From: Pseudonocardia alni
GTDB taxonomy: Bacteria; Actinomycetota; Actinomycetes; Mycobacteriales; Pseudonocardiaceae
Assembly: GCF_002813375.1 (NCBI RefSeq)
Contig: NZ_PHUJ01000003.1
Span: 5,456,001 to 5,520,000 of the forward strand
Direction of reading: 5' to 3'
Length of the DNA stretch: 64,000 nucleotides
The position numbers were made by a program, and so were the translations under genes. This document shows, piece after piece, positions 1 to 9,339 of this stretch. Numbering within the stretch: the first letter of the stretch is position 1; every line of letters begins with the position of its first letter. The notes under the pieces are model-generated. The model searched no databases. It had not been told where the DNA came from and worked only from the letters and a program-made list of their open reading frames with translations.

Positions 1-381
1 GCGCTGGCCCTGGTGCACCTGCTCGGCGCCCTGCGCTTCGACGACGACACCGCCCGCGGCCTCGGCGTGCGGGTGAACGGCGCCCGCACCGCGCTGCTGC
101 TCGTCTCCGTCGGGCTCGCCTCGGTCGCGACCGCGGCCGCCGGCCCGATCGCCTTCGTCGCACTGGTCACCCCGCAGATCGCGCGCCGGCTCTGCCGGGT
201 CGGGACCCCGCCGATCGGGGTCTCCCTCGTGCTGGGCGCGGCACTGACCGTGCTGTCCGACCTGATCGCCCGCACCGCACTGGGGTCCGTCGAGCTCCCG
301 GTCGGCATCGTGACCGCGGTGCTCGGCGCCCCGTTCCTGCTGTACCTGCTCGCCCGCACCCGCCAGGAGGCCCGTCGATGA
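1..381 (+). CDS. FecCD-family iron-siderophore ABC transporter permease (3' fragment)
   Basis: This is the C-terminal 126 residues of a membrane permease; its start lies left of the window. Hydrophobic helices alternate with short loops, and the segment GPIAFVALVTPQIAR is the characteristic FecCD/BtuC loop that contacts the ATPase. The frame is open from base 1 and ends at TGA 379-381. The ATPase gene starts 4 bp before this end, so the two are translationally coupled. It probably moves ferric siderophore across the cytoplasmic membrane; the substrate cannot be told from this fragment. A matching binding protein is not adjacent; a candidate lies about 33 kb away at 33073. Confidence 0.9.
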   Translation, partial: ALALVHLLGALRFDDDTARGLGVRVNGARTALLLVSVGLASVATAAAGPIAFVALVTPQIARRLCRVGTPPIGVSLVLGAALTVLSDLIARTALGSVELPVGIVTAVLGAPFLLYLLARTRQEARR

Positions 382-1274
382 GCACCGTCGAGGACATCAG
401 CGTCGCGGAGGCCACCACCTCCCGGACGACGACGGCGGGCGACCCCGTCCGTCCCGGTGTGGTCCGGCTGTCGGCCGAGCAGGTCACGCTCGGCTACGGC
501 GACCGCACCATCGTCGACGGGCTCGACCTGGAGGTGCAGCCCGGCGCGGTCACCACCGTCATCGGCCCGAACGGCTGCGGCAAGTCCACCGTGCTGCGGG
601 CGCTGGGGCGGCTGCTGCCCGCCCGGACCGGTCAGGTGCTGCTCGACGGCAAGCGGATCGACCGCACCCCGACCAGGGAGGTCGCCCGGGTGCTGGGGAT
701 CCTGCCGCAGTCGCCGCTGGCGCCCGAGGGGCTGACCGTCGGCGACCTCGTCGCCCGCGGGCGGCACCCGCACCAGGCCTGGTACCGGCAGTGGTCCTCG
801 GACGACGAGCGCGCCGTCGCCGAGGCGCTGACCTGGACGGGCCTGTCCGACCTCGCCGAGCGTCCGGTCGACGAGCTGTCCGGTGGCCAGCGCCAGCGGG
901 CCTGGATCTCGATGGCCCTGGCGCAGCAGACCGACCTGCTGCTGCTCGACGAGCCGACCACCTTCCTCGACCTGGCCCACCAGGTCGACGTGCTGGAGCT
1001 GGTGCGGCGGTTGCAGTCCGAGGCGGGCCGCACCGTGGTGATGGTGCTGCACGACCTGAATCTCGCCGCCCGCTACGCCGACCGGCTCGTCGCGATGAAG
1101 GACGGCCGGATCGTCGCGGCGGGGTCGCCGGCCGAGATCGTCACCGAGGAGCTGCTGGCCGAGGTGTTCGGGCTGCGGGCGCGGGTGCTGCCCGACCCGG
1201 TGACCGGCACCCCGCTGGTCGTGCCGGACGCGGGCCCGTCGCTGCGTGCCCCGGAGCCGATCGCCGAGGCATGA
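378..1274 (+). CDS. Iron-siderophore ABC transporter ATP-binding protein (FecE/FepC-like)
   Basis: The 298-aa ATPase drives siderophore import through the upstream permease. Visible motifs are Walker A GPNGCGKST near residue 70, the signature LSGGQRQR near 170, Walker B LLLLDEPTTF near 190 and the switch histidine in MVLHDLNLA. About 25 extra residues precede the ABC core, whose first strand begins VRLSAEQVTLGYG. The ATG at 378 overlaps the permease stop as ATGA, which fixes the start. Its own stop overlaps the ATG of the PLP enzyme downstream (ATGA at 1271-1274), so three genes appear to share one transcript. Family assignment is secure; the exact siderophore is unknown. Confidence 0.93.
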   Translation: MSTVEDISVAEATTSRTTTAGDPVRPGVVRLSAEQVTLGYGDRTIVDGLDLEVQPGAVTTVIGPNGCGKSTVLRALGRLLPARTGQVLLDGKRIDRTPTREVARVLGILPQSPLAPEGLTVGDLVARGRHPHQAWYRQWSSDDERAVAEALTWTGLSDLAERPVDELSGGQRQRAWISMALAQQTDLLLLDEPTTFLDLAHQVDVLELVRRLQSEAGRTVVMVLHDLNLAARYADRLVAMKDGRIVAAGSPAEIVTEELLAEVFGLRARVLPDPVTGTPLVVPDAGPSLRAPEPIAEA

Positions 1275-2483
1275 TCTCCGGCGTGACCTCCGGCGACCGA
1301 CCGCCCTTCCTCGCCACCCGCGCGGTGCACGCGGGCAACGACGTCGATCCCGGGACCGGTGCGATCCGCCGCCCGATCGTCGCGGCCAACTCCTACGCGC
1401 TGCCCGAGGACCCCTCCGAGCTGGACTGGTCGGGCACCGCGACCCGGCTCTACACCCGCAACGGCGGGGCGAACCAGGGCTGGCTGGAGGACAAGCTCGT
1501 GGCCCTGGAGGATCCCTCCGGGGTGTCGCCGGGCGGCTGTGCCGCGGTCGCGCTCGCCTCGGGCGTCGCCGCGCTGCACGCGGTGTTCTTCACGTTCCTG
1601 CGGTCCGGGGACCACGTCGTCAGCTCCGACGTCACCTACGTCGCCACCCATCGGCTGCTCACCGAGCTGCTGCCGGCCCGGTGGGGGATCACCGCCACCC
1701 TGGTCGACTCCTCCGACCCGGACGCGGTGCGCGCCGCGATCCGTCCGGAGACCCGGCTGGTACACGTCGAGACCCCGGCGAACCCGACGACCCGGATCAC
1801 CGACGTCGACGCCGTCGCCGCCGTCGCACACGAGGCGGGTGCCCTGCTCAGCGTGGACGCCACGTTCGCGACCCCGGTGCTGCAACGGCCGCTGGAGCGG
1901 GGCGCGGACCTCGTCGTGCACTCGCTGACCAAGTACGTCAACGGCCACGGCGACGCGATGGGCGGTGCCGTGCTGGGCCGCCGCGAGCTGGTCGAGCGGA
2001 TCCGCGCCGACGCGATGGTCGACGCCGGGGGAGTGATCAGCCCGTTCAACGCCTGGCTGATCGCCCGCGGCGCGGTGACCCTGCCGATGCGGATGCGCGC
2101 GCACTGCGCCGGCGCGCAGCAGGTCGCGGAGTACCTGGAGTCCCGCCCGGAGGTCGCGTACGTCGCCTACCCGGGGCTGGCGTCGCACCCGCAGCACGCG
2201 CTCGCGACCCGCACCCTCGACGGCGGGTACGGCGGCATGCTCGCCTTCGCCCTCGACGGTCCGCCGGAGCTGCAGAACCGGTTCGTCGCCGCACTGCGCG
2301 TGATCACCTCGGCGGTGTCGCTCGGGCACGACGAGTCGCTGATCGTGCACGTCGGCGCGGGCGGTGAGGGCCGCGCGGCGCACTTCCCGCCGGAGTTCCG
2401 CCGGCTCGGCCACCTGCGGCTGTCGGTGGGGCTGGAGGACCCGCGCGACCTCGTGGCCGACATCGCGCGGGCCCTGGACACCG

Positions 2484-2494
<11 letters not shown>
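1271..2494 (+). CDS. Cys/Met metabolism PLP-dependent enzyme (cystathionine gamma-synthase/lyase family)
   Basis: A 407-aa fold-type I PLP enzyme of the cystathionine gamma-synthase family. The Schiff-base lysine lies in HSLTKYVNGHGD at about residue 221. The N-terminal signature is TRAVHAGNDVDPGTGAI, and TRLYTRNGG corresponds to the tyrosine that contacts PLP phosphate from the neighbouring subunit. The reaction could be gamma-synthase, gamma-lyase or sulfhydrylase; sequence alone does not separate these. ATG 1271 is chosen because it overlaps the ATPase stop by 4 bp, and an in-frame extension to 791 runs antiparallel to nothing but lies inside the ATPase gene. The 3' end overlaps the convergent acyl-CoA dehydrogenase by 11 bp. 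Confidence 0.88.
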
Positions 2495-3635
<1,141 letters not shown>

Positions 3636-3707
3636 GCCCGGCAGTCTCACATACCCGTCGGTAACTCCGGTCGTCCTCACGGGCCGTCGGTGACCCGCGC
3701 GTGCCGG

Positions 3708-3713
3708 TAGGGT
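3708..3713 (+). promoter_or_regulatory. Probable leaderless -10 element
   Basis: TAGGGT fits the actinobacterial -10 pattern TANNNT and ends 6 nt before the GTG at 3720. No Shine-Dalgarno-like purine run is seen before that GTG. Transcription would therefore begin at or next to the start codon. This is inferred from spacing only. Confidence 0.4.
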
Positions 3714-3719
3714 GCGCCC

Positions 3720-4826
3720 GTGGATCTCGTCGACGCCGCCGCCAACGTGTGGGACCGGGCCGTGGTCGGTCACCTCGCCGACCTGCGACGGATGCCGCGC
3801 GACGCGGTGGTCGGCTCGCCGCAGGGCATCCTGTTCCGGTACCGCCCGCTGTCCGGTGTGGACCCCTCCGGCGGTGCACCGGTGCTGCTCGTGCCGCCGC
3901 TGGGCGCCCCGGACTTCGCCTACGACCTGCGTCGCGGCTGCTCACTGGTGGAGCACCTGCTGCAGCAGGGCCGGACCGTCTACCTGATCGACTACGGTCC
4001 CAAGTCGTTCTCCGACCGCACCCTGGGCATCGAGAGCTGGGTCGACGAGCTGCTGCCCGACACGATCCGCCGGGTCGCCGAGGAGACCGACGACGAGGTA
4101 CACCTCGTCGCCTGGTCGCTCGGTGGGATCTTCGCCCTGCTCACCGTCGCCGCCGCGGTGCAGGCCCGCGACCCGCTGCCGGTGCGCTCGGTCGCCGCGA
4201 TCGGCACCCCGGTCGACATCTCCCGGGTGCCGCTGGTGGCGCCGATCCGGCCGCTCGCGCAGATCACCGGTGGCCGGCTGATCTCCTCGATCTACCGGGG
4301 CGTCGGCAGCTTCCCGGCGCCGATGGTGAGCTGGGCGTTCCAGCTGACCGCGGTGGACAAGCTCGTCACCAAGCCGCTGGCGATCGCGTCGCGGATCGAC
4401 GACCGGGACTGCCTGGCCCAGATCGAGGCCGTCGACCATCTGATGAGCAACATGCACGGCTACCCGGGGCGGGTGTTCGGGCAGATCTTCCACCTGCTGC
4501 TGCGCAGCAACGACCTCGCCGACGGCGGACTGCGCCTGGGCGGGCGTGACGTGGAGCTGTCCGACGTCGGGGTGCCGGTGCTCGTCGTCGCCGGGCGGGA
4601 CGACGTCATCGCCCCGCTGCGGGCGGTGCGCGCCGGCGTTCCGCTGCTGACCGGCAGCCCGGAGGTGCGGTTCACGACCTCGCCGGGCGGGCACCTGGGC
4701 GTGCTGACCGGGCGCCGGGCCCGGGACACGACCTGGCCCGAGCTCGACCGGGCCCTGGCCGACTGGGACGCCGCCGCGGACACCCCCGACGACGCCGACG
4801 GCCCGGCCGCCGCCGCCGGGGCCTGA
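3720..4826 (+). CDS. Alpha/beta hydrolase related to PHA synthase (Ser nucleophile)
   Basis: The 368-aa protein resembles the catalytic half of poly(3-hydroxyalkanoate) synthase: PVLLVPPLGAPDFAYDLRRG, then SLVEHLLQQGRTVYLIDYG. The nucleophile box reads AWSLGG, so the PhaC cysteine is replaced by serine, as in ordinary esterases. The acid is probably in VVAGRDDVIAP and the histidine in SPGGHLGVL, so a complete Ser-Asp-His triad is present. It may be a hydrolase or acyltransferase rather than a polymerase. The last 25 residues are Asp/Ala-rich and probably disordered. GTG 3720 is the first start after the divergent gene and has a -10 element just upstream. Confidence 0.8.
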   Translation: MDLVDAAANVWDRAVVGHLADLRRMPRDAVVGSPQGILFRYRPLSGVDPSGGAPVLLVPPLGAPDFAYDLRRGCSLVEHLLQQGRTVYLIDYGPKSFSDRTLGIESWVDELLPDTIRRVAEETDDEVHLVAWSLGGIFALLTVAAAVQARDPLPVRSVAAIGTPVDISRVPLVAPIRPLAQITGGRLISSIYRGVGSFPAPMVSWAFQLTAVDKLVTKPLAIASRIDDRDCLAQIEAVDHLMSNMHGYPGRVFGQIFHLLLRSNDLADGGLRLGGRDVELSDVGVPVLVVAGRDDVIAPLRAVRAGVPLLTGSPEVRFTTSPGGHLGVLTGRRARDTTWPELDRALADWDAAADTPDDADGPAAAAGA

Positions 4827-4919
4827 CCGGCCCGCTCCGACCACTGCCGCCCGAGCGGCCCGGTTCGTCCGCCGCCGACGGCGCCTCGCCGTCCCCGGTC
4901 CGTCCGCAGCCCGCCCGCA

Positions 4920-4957
4920 CGGTGATCCGGAGTTCGCGCGGTGATCCGCGGTCCGCG
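4920..4957 (+). repeat. Imperfect tandem 19-bp repeat in the intergenic region
   Basis: Two adjacent 19-bp copies (4920-4938 and 4939-4957) begin CGGTGATCCG and differ at 3 positions. An inverted partner CGATCACCG lies at 5001-5009. The 4827-5033 stretch holds no convincing gene. Whether the repeat is regulatory or a scattered extragenic element is unknown. Confidence 0.55.
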
Positions 4958-5033
4958 TGCGTCCGGACGCGCGCGCCCAGCGGATCAGCGCGCGGAATCG
5001 CGATCACCGGCGTGCGGAGGCGGCGGGAGAGAG

Positions 5034-5068
5034 TTGACCGGTCAGGTCTCTAAGTGATTTAGTCACTT
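5034..5068 (+). promoter_or_regulatory. Leaderless promoter with overlapping palindromic operator for the GntR gene
   Basis: A -35-like TTGACC (5034-5039) is followed after 18 bp by a -10-like TTTAGT (5058-5063), which ends 6 nt before the ATG at 5070. A perfect inverted repeat AAGTGA-N5-TCACTT occupies 5052-5068 and covers the -10 element. The region is AT-rich against its surroundings. A GntR dimer bound here would block RNA polymerase, so autorepression is the natural reading. Confidence 0.6.
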
Positions 5069-5069
5069 T

Positions 5070-5732
5070 ATGACCGCAGGGGAGACGCTGTCGGAGCGCC
5101 TGGCCGACGACATCATGGACATCATCCGGACCGGGAACCTCGGCCCGGGGGACCAGCTCGCGTCCTCCCGCGACCTGGCGCGACGGTTCGAGGTCACCAC
5201 CCCGACCGTCCGCGAGGCGCTGCGCCGCCTGGAGGCCACCGGTGCGGTGGAGTTCCGGCACGGCTCGGGCACCTACGTCGGCGCCGGGGTCGGGCGGCGG
5301 CTGCTCGCCAACCCGCACCGGCCGTCCCGGACCCCCGACGGCGTGCACGAGCTGATCCGCGCCCGGCTCGTCCTGGAGCCGCCGATCGCGGCCGCCGCGG
5401 CCCGGGAGCGCGACGCCGCGGGGCTGGCGATGCTCGCGGAGAGCGTCACCAACGCCCTGCACCCGCCGGTCGGTGACCTCCGTCCGGCCGTGCACTTCCA
5501 CGTCGCGCTGGCCGCGACCAGCGGCAACGCGCTCCTCCGGGAGACGGTGGAGGCGCTGCTGCACGTGCGTGCGCACGACCAGGTCGAGATCCGGCACCGC
5601 TACGACGACCGCGAGCGCGACCACGCCGAGCACGTCGCGCTGCTCGAGGCCGTCCGTGGGGGCGACCCGGACCTGGCCGATCGGCTGTGTCGCGAGCACC
5701 TCGCCTCCATCGCCGCGGCGGTGGGCGCGTGA
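5070..5732 (+). CDS. GntR-family (FadR subfamily) transcriptional regulator
   Basis: A 220-aa repressor-type regulator. The N-terminal winged helix shows LADDIMDIIRTGNLGPGDQL and TTPTVREALRRLEATGAVE. The C-terminal helical FCD domain (residues ~85-215) carries candidate metal or ligand residues in HFHVALAATSGN and EHVALLEAVRGGD. FCD regulators usually sense small carboxylates. The gene heads an operon: its stop overlaps the GTG of the creatininase gene by 4 bp. The start is set by the palindromic promoter immediately upstream. Confidence 0.92.
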   Translation: MTAGETLSERLADDIMDIIRTGNLGPGDQLASSRDLARRFEVTTPTVREALRRLEATGAVEFRHGSGTYVGAGVGRRLLANPHRPSRTPDGVHELIRARLVLEPPIAAAAARERDAAGLAMLAESVTNALHPPVGDLRPAVHFHVALAATSGNALLRETVEALLHVRAHDQVEIRHRYDDRERDHAEHVALLEAVRGGDPDLADRLCREHLASIAAAVGA

Positions 5733-6493
5733 GCACGCGGCGCCTGGGGGAGATGACGACGGTCGAGGCCGCGGCCGCCGTCGTCGACAGCCCGGTGGTG
5801 CTGCTGCCGGCCGGGGCCTTCGAACAGCACGGGCCGGGACTGCCGCTCGCGACGGACCTGATCCGCGCCGAGGCGGTCTGCGACCGGGTCGCCGAGGCAC
5901 TGGGCGGCACCGCCGTCGTCGGGCCGTCGTTGCCGGTCGGGGTGTCGCCGCACCACCTGGCCTTCGCGGGCACGGTCAGCCTGACCACCACGACGTTCGC
6001 CACGCTCGTCCGCGAGTACGTCGACGGTCTGTACCGGCACGGCTGGCGCCGGATCTGCGTGGTCACGGGGCACGGCGGGAACGACGCCACCCTCGCGACG
6101 GTCGCGCAGGACCTCCTCGCGGCCCGTCCGGACCTGCAGTTCGCCTGGAGCCCGCTCACCACGCTGGCCGCCGACGTCGTCGCCGCGGCCGGGCCGCCCG
6201 AGGTCAGCGGGCACAGCGGGCAGGCCGAGACGGCGCAGATGCTCGCCGTCGCACCGCACCTGGTGCACACCGACCGGCTCGCGGCCGGGACCACCCGGCT
6301 CGCCGAGCTCGACGCCTTCGGCGCACTGGCCCGCCGGCGCGGTGGTCCGAGGCTCACCGCGCCCTACGACCGTCTGTCCGGCAACGGGGTCCTCGGCGAC
6401 CCCCGCCGGGCCGATCCGGAGCACGGGGAGGCGATCGTCGCCGCGATCGTCGACCGGATCACCGACTTCGTCACGGCCTGGCTCAGGGACTGA
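5729..6493 (+). CDS. Creatininase-family amidohydrolase
   Basis: The 254-aa protein belongs to the creatininase/MftE metal-dependent amidohydrolase family. Candidate metal ligands are in GAFEQHGP, LATDLIRA, VTGHGGNDA and GQAETAQ, so both metal sites look complete. Members hydrolyse cyclic or linear amides (creatinine, FAPy, mycofactocin leader); the substrate here is unknown. GTG 5729 overlaps the regulator stop (GTGA), giving the start. No mycofactocin genes are nearby, so a MftE role is unlikely. Context suggests a cytoplasmic step in degrading an imported amide. Confidence 0.85.
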   Translation: MSTRRLGEMTTVEAAAAVVDSPVVLLPAGAFEQHGPGLPLATDLIRAEAVCDRVAEALGGTAVVGPSLPVGVSPHHLAFAGTVSLTTTTFATLVREYVDGLYRHGWRRICVVTGHGGNDATLATVAQDLLAARPDLQFAWSPLTTLAADVVAAAGPPEVSGHSGQAETAQMLAVAPHLVHTDRLAAGTTRLAELDAFGALARRRGGPRLTAPYDRLSGNGVLGDPRRADPEHGEAIVAAIVDRITDFVTAWLRD

Positions 6494-6627
6494 CGCCCCC
6501 TCCGACCCGCACGGACCCACAGCACTCCCGCGGTGGCGCCACCCGGTGCCCCCGTCGCACGACCCTGCCCGCGACCCGGGCGGGGCCACAGCACCGGCCG
6601 TCGACGACGCCGTCCGAAGGGAACCCC

Positions 6628-7758
6628 ATGTCCGCACCGAGACCGTCCGCAGCGACACCGCCCGTTCCGGGACGCCCGAGCGTGGGCGCGACGCGACGTC
6701 CCGGGGGACGCCGCCTGCGTGCCGTGGCGGCGGCCTGCCTGGCCGCGGCCGCCCTGACCACCGGCGCCGCCGTCGCCCCGACACCGTCCGACGCCGCCGT
6801 GGCCCCGACCGCATCCGGGGCGCCGGCCGGACCCGCCGGTTCCGGCGCACCCGCCGGACCTGCCGGAGCTGCCGGCCTCGGCGCGGCCGCCGGACCGGCG
6901 GGCGGCCCGGCCGGAGCGCGGAGCCCCGGCTGCGGCCTCACCCCACCGCAGGCACCGGGCACCACGGCCGTCCGCACCGTGGACGGCGGTGGCCTGGCCC
7001 GCACCGTGCGCGTCCACCTGCCCGAGGGGTACCGCCCCGACCGGCCCACCCCGGTGGTCCTGGTCTTCCACGGACGCGGCAACGACGGCGCCACCACCGA
7101 GGACTTCTCCGGCCTGTCCGGGCTGCCCGCCGTCGTCGCCTACCCCGACGGGGTCCCCGGCGGTGAGGGGAAGCGCTCCTGGCAGGGCGCCCCGTACTCG
7201 GCGCCGGGCGTCGACGACGTCGCCTTCACCGGTGACCTCCTCGACGAGCTGGAGTCCACGCTCTGCGTCGACCCCGGCCGGGTCTTCGCCACCGGCAAGT
7301 CCAACGGCGGCGGCTTCACCGAGATCCTGGCCTGCCGGATGCCCGACCGGATCGCCGCGATCGCCCCGGTCGCGGGCGCCTACTACCGCGACGGCGAACC
7401 GCCGTGCCGGCCCGGCCGGCCGGTCCCGGCGTTGTTCGTGCACGGTACCGGCGACGCCACCATCCCCTACACCGGCGACGCCGACCGCGGCCTGCCCGCG
7501 ATCCCGGCGAAGGTCGCCGAGTGGGTCGCCCGCGACGGCTGCCGGGCCCGCCCGCAGACCCGCCGGATCGAGCCCGACGTGACCATCGCGACCTGGCGCG
7601 GCTGCCGGGACGGGGCCCGGGTGCGGCACGTCGCCGTCGACGGCGGCGGCCACACCTGGCCGGGCGCGACCGCCTACTCCGGCGGCGGCGTCACCACGCA
7701 GACGGTCCGCGCCACCGCCCTGGTCGGGGACTTCTTCGGCCTCGGGGGACCGCGATGA
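6628..7758 (+). CDS. Secreted PHB-depolymerase-like esterase (LpqC family)
   Basis: A 376-aa exported alpha/beta hydrolase. Residues ~25-60 hold a basic n-region and an Ala-rich hydrophobic core typical of a signal peptide. Residues ~60-95 form a low-complexity Ala/Pro/Gly linker. The catalytic domain shows LVFHGRGNDG (oxyanion region), the nucleophile in GKSNGGGF, the acid in HGTGDATIPY and the histidine in GGGHTWPG. Six cysteines in the mature domain suggest disulfides. Relatives include feruloyl esterases and extracellular PHB depolymerases. ATG 6628 follows a GAAGGGAA ribosome site. Its stop overlaps the transporter start downstream. Confidence 0.85.
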   Translation: MSAPRPSAATPPVPGRPSVGATRRPGGRRLRAVAAACLAAAALTTGAAVAPTPSDAAVAPTASGAPAGPAGSGAPAGPAGAAGLGAAAGPAGGPAGARSPGCGLTPPQAPGTTAVRTVDGGGLARTVRVHLPEGYRPDRPTPVVLVFHGRGNDGATTEDFSGLSGLPAVVAYPDGVPGGEGKRSWQGAPYSAPGVDDVAFTGDLLDELESTLCVDPGRVFATGKSNGGGFTEILACRMPDRIAAIAPVAGAYYRDGEPPCRPGRPVPALFVHGTGDATIPYTGDADRGLPAIPAKVAEWVARDGCRARPQTRRIEPDVTIATWRGCRDGARVRHVAVDGGGHTWPGATAYSGGGVTTQTVRATALVGDFFGLGGPR

Positions 7759-9290
7759 GCACCCCCGCCGCCACCCAGGACCGGGAGCTGCCCCGACTCG
7801 TGCGGGCGATGGCCGTCGTCGAACGGGTCGGGAACGCGCTGCCACACCCGTTCTGGCTGTTCTGGGTGCTGTCGGCGATCCTCGCCGTGGTCAGCGCCGG
7901 GCTGGCGGCGGCGGGCGTCGCCGTCGTCGCACCCGACGGCGAGCCCGTGGCGGTGCGGAACCTGCTCTCCGGCGACGGCCTCGCGATGGCCGTCTCGTCG
8001 ATGATCGACAACTTCGCGCAGTTCCCGCCGATGGCCACCATCGTCACGGTGATCATGGGTGTCGCGGTCGCCGAGCGCAGTGGGCTGCTCGCCGCGGCCA
8101 TGCGCGCCGGCGTCGCCCGGGTGCCCGCGTCGCTGGTGGTGTTCGCGGTCGCGTTCGCCGGGACCGTCGCGCACGTCGCGTCGGCCGCGGCGTACGTGAT
8201 CCTGGTGCCGCTCGGCGGGCTCGCGTTCCGGGCGGTCGGGCGCTCGCCGATCCTCGGGATCGTCGTCGCCTACACCGCGATCGCCTCCGGCTACGACGCC
8301 AGCCCGGTCCCCACCCCGAACGACGCGATCTTCGCCGGCATCACCACCGCCGCGGCCCGGATCGTGGACCCGGCGGTCGTGGTGACCCCGGTCGGCAACT
8401 GGTTCTTCAACATCGCCTCCTCGGTCGTCCTCGCGCTGGTGATCACGCTGGTCACCCGGGTCGTCCTGGCCAAGCGGCCCGACCTGGACCCCGACCCCGA
8501 CGCCCCCGACGACGACGTCGCCGGGCTGAGCCTGTCCGCGGCCGAGCGGACCGGCCTGCGCCGCGCCGGCTGGGTCCTGCTCGGCTGTGCCGTCCTGCTC
8601 GCCGCGGTCATGGCCCCGGAGTGGTCCCCGCTGCGCGGCGAGAACGGCTCGGTCGTCGAGTCCCCGCTGGTCGAGGGCATCGGCGCGGTCATCGCGCTGC
8701 TGTTCGGCCTGCTCGGCATCGTCTTCGGCCGCGCGGTCGGGACGATCGCCACCGCCGCCGACGTCCCGAAGCTGATGGCCGACGGGATCCGGCAGATGGC
8801 CCCCGTGCTGGCGCTGTTCTTCGCGATCGCCCAGTTCCTGGCCTACTTCGACTGGACCCACGTCGGGGACGTGCTCGCCGTCGTCGCCGCGGACGCGCTG
8901 CGCACCACCGGCGTCCCGATCCCGGTCGTGTTCCTGATGGTGCTGGCCGTGCTCACCGTGGTGAACGTGATGGTCACCAGCGGGACGGCGATGTGGTCGA
9001 TCGCGGCGCCGGTGATCGTGCCGATGCTGATGCTGGTCGAGGTGCCGCCGGAGACCACCCAGGCGCTGTTCCGGATCGCCGACTCCGGCTCGACGGCGAT
9101 CACCCCGATGAGCCCGTACTTCGTGATGGCGCTGGGGTTCCTGCAGCGCTACCGCAAGGACGCGGGCATCGGGACGCTCGCGTCGTACACGCTGCCCCTG
9201 GCCGTTGCCATGACGGCGGTCTGGACGCTGCTGTTCTTCGCCTGGTGGGCACTGGGGATCCCACTGGGCCCGGGGGCCCCGGTCCGCTGA
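7755..9290 (+). CDS. AbgT-family transporter
   Basis: A 511-aa inner-membrane protein with about 11-13 hydrophobic segments. Family landmarks are the N-terminal VGNALPHPFWLFW and the substrate-region segments GYDASPVPTPNDAIFAGIT and SGSTAITPMSPYF. AbgT proteins import p-aminobenzoyl-glutamate or export sulfonamides. The ATG overlaps the esterase stop as ATGA, so it is co-expressed with the secreted esterase and, upstream, the creatininase. Import of an amide released outside the cell is the simplest model, but the substrate is not known. Confidence 0.88.
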   Translation: MSTPAATQDRELPRLVRAMAVVERVGNALPHPFWLFWVLSAILAVVSAGLAAAGVAVVAPDGEPVAVRNLLSGDGLAMAVSSMIDNFAQFPPMATIVTVIMGVAVAERSGLLAAAMRAGVARVPASLVVFAVAFAGTVAHVASAAAYVILVPLGGLAFRAVGRSPILGIVVAYTAIASGYDASPVPTPNDAIFAGITTAAARIVDPAVVVTPVGNWFFNIASSVVLALVITLVTRVVLAKRPDLDPDPDAPDDDVAGLSLSAAERTGLRRAGWVLLGCAVLLAAVMAPEWSPLRGENGSVVESPLVEGIGAVIALLFGLLGIVFGRAVGTIATAADVPKLMADGIRQMAPVLALFFAIAQFLAYFDWTHVGDVLAVVAADALRTTGVPIPVVFLMVLAVLTVVNVMVTSGTAMWSIAAPVIVPMLMLVEVPPETTQALFRIADSGSTAITPMSPYFVMALGFLQRYRKDAGIGTLASYTLPLAVAMTAVWTLLFFAWWALGIPLGPGAPVR

Positions 9291-9339
9291 GGGGACGGAC
9301 GCGGGGCGGGGACCGGGACGGTGGGGGACACTGGCGCAG

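Noticed and set aside
6805..6925. Direct repeats in the secreted esterase gene as a mobile element
   Set aside because: They encode the Ala/Pro/Gly linker after the signal peptide and reflect low-complexity codons.
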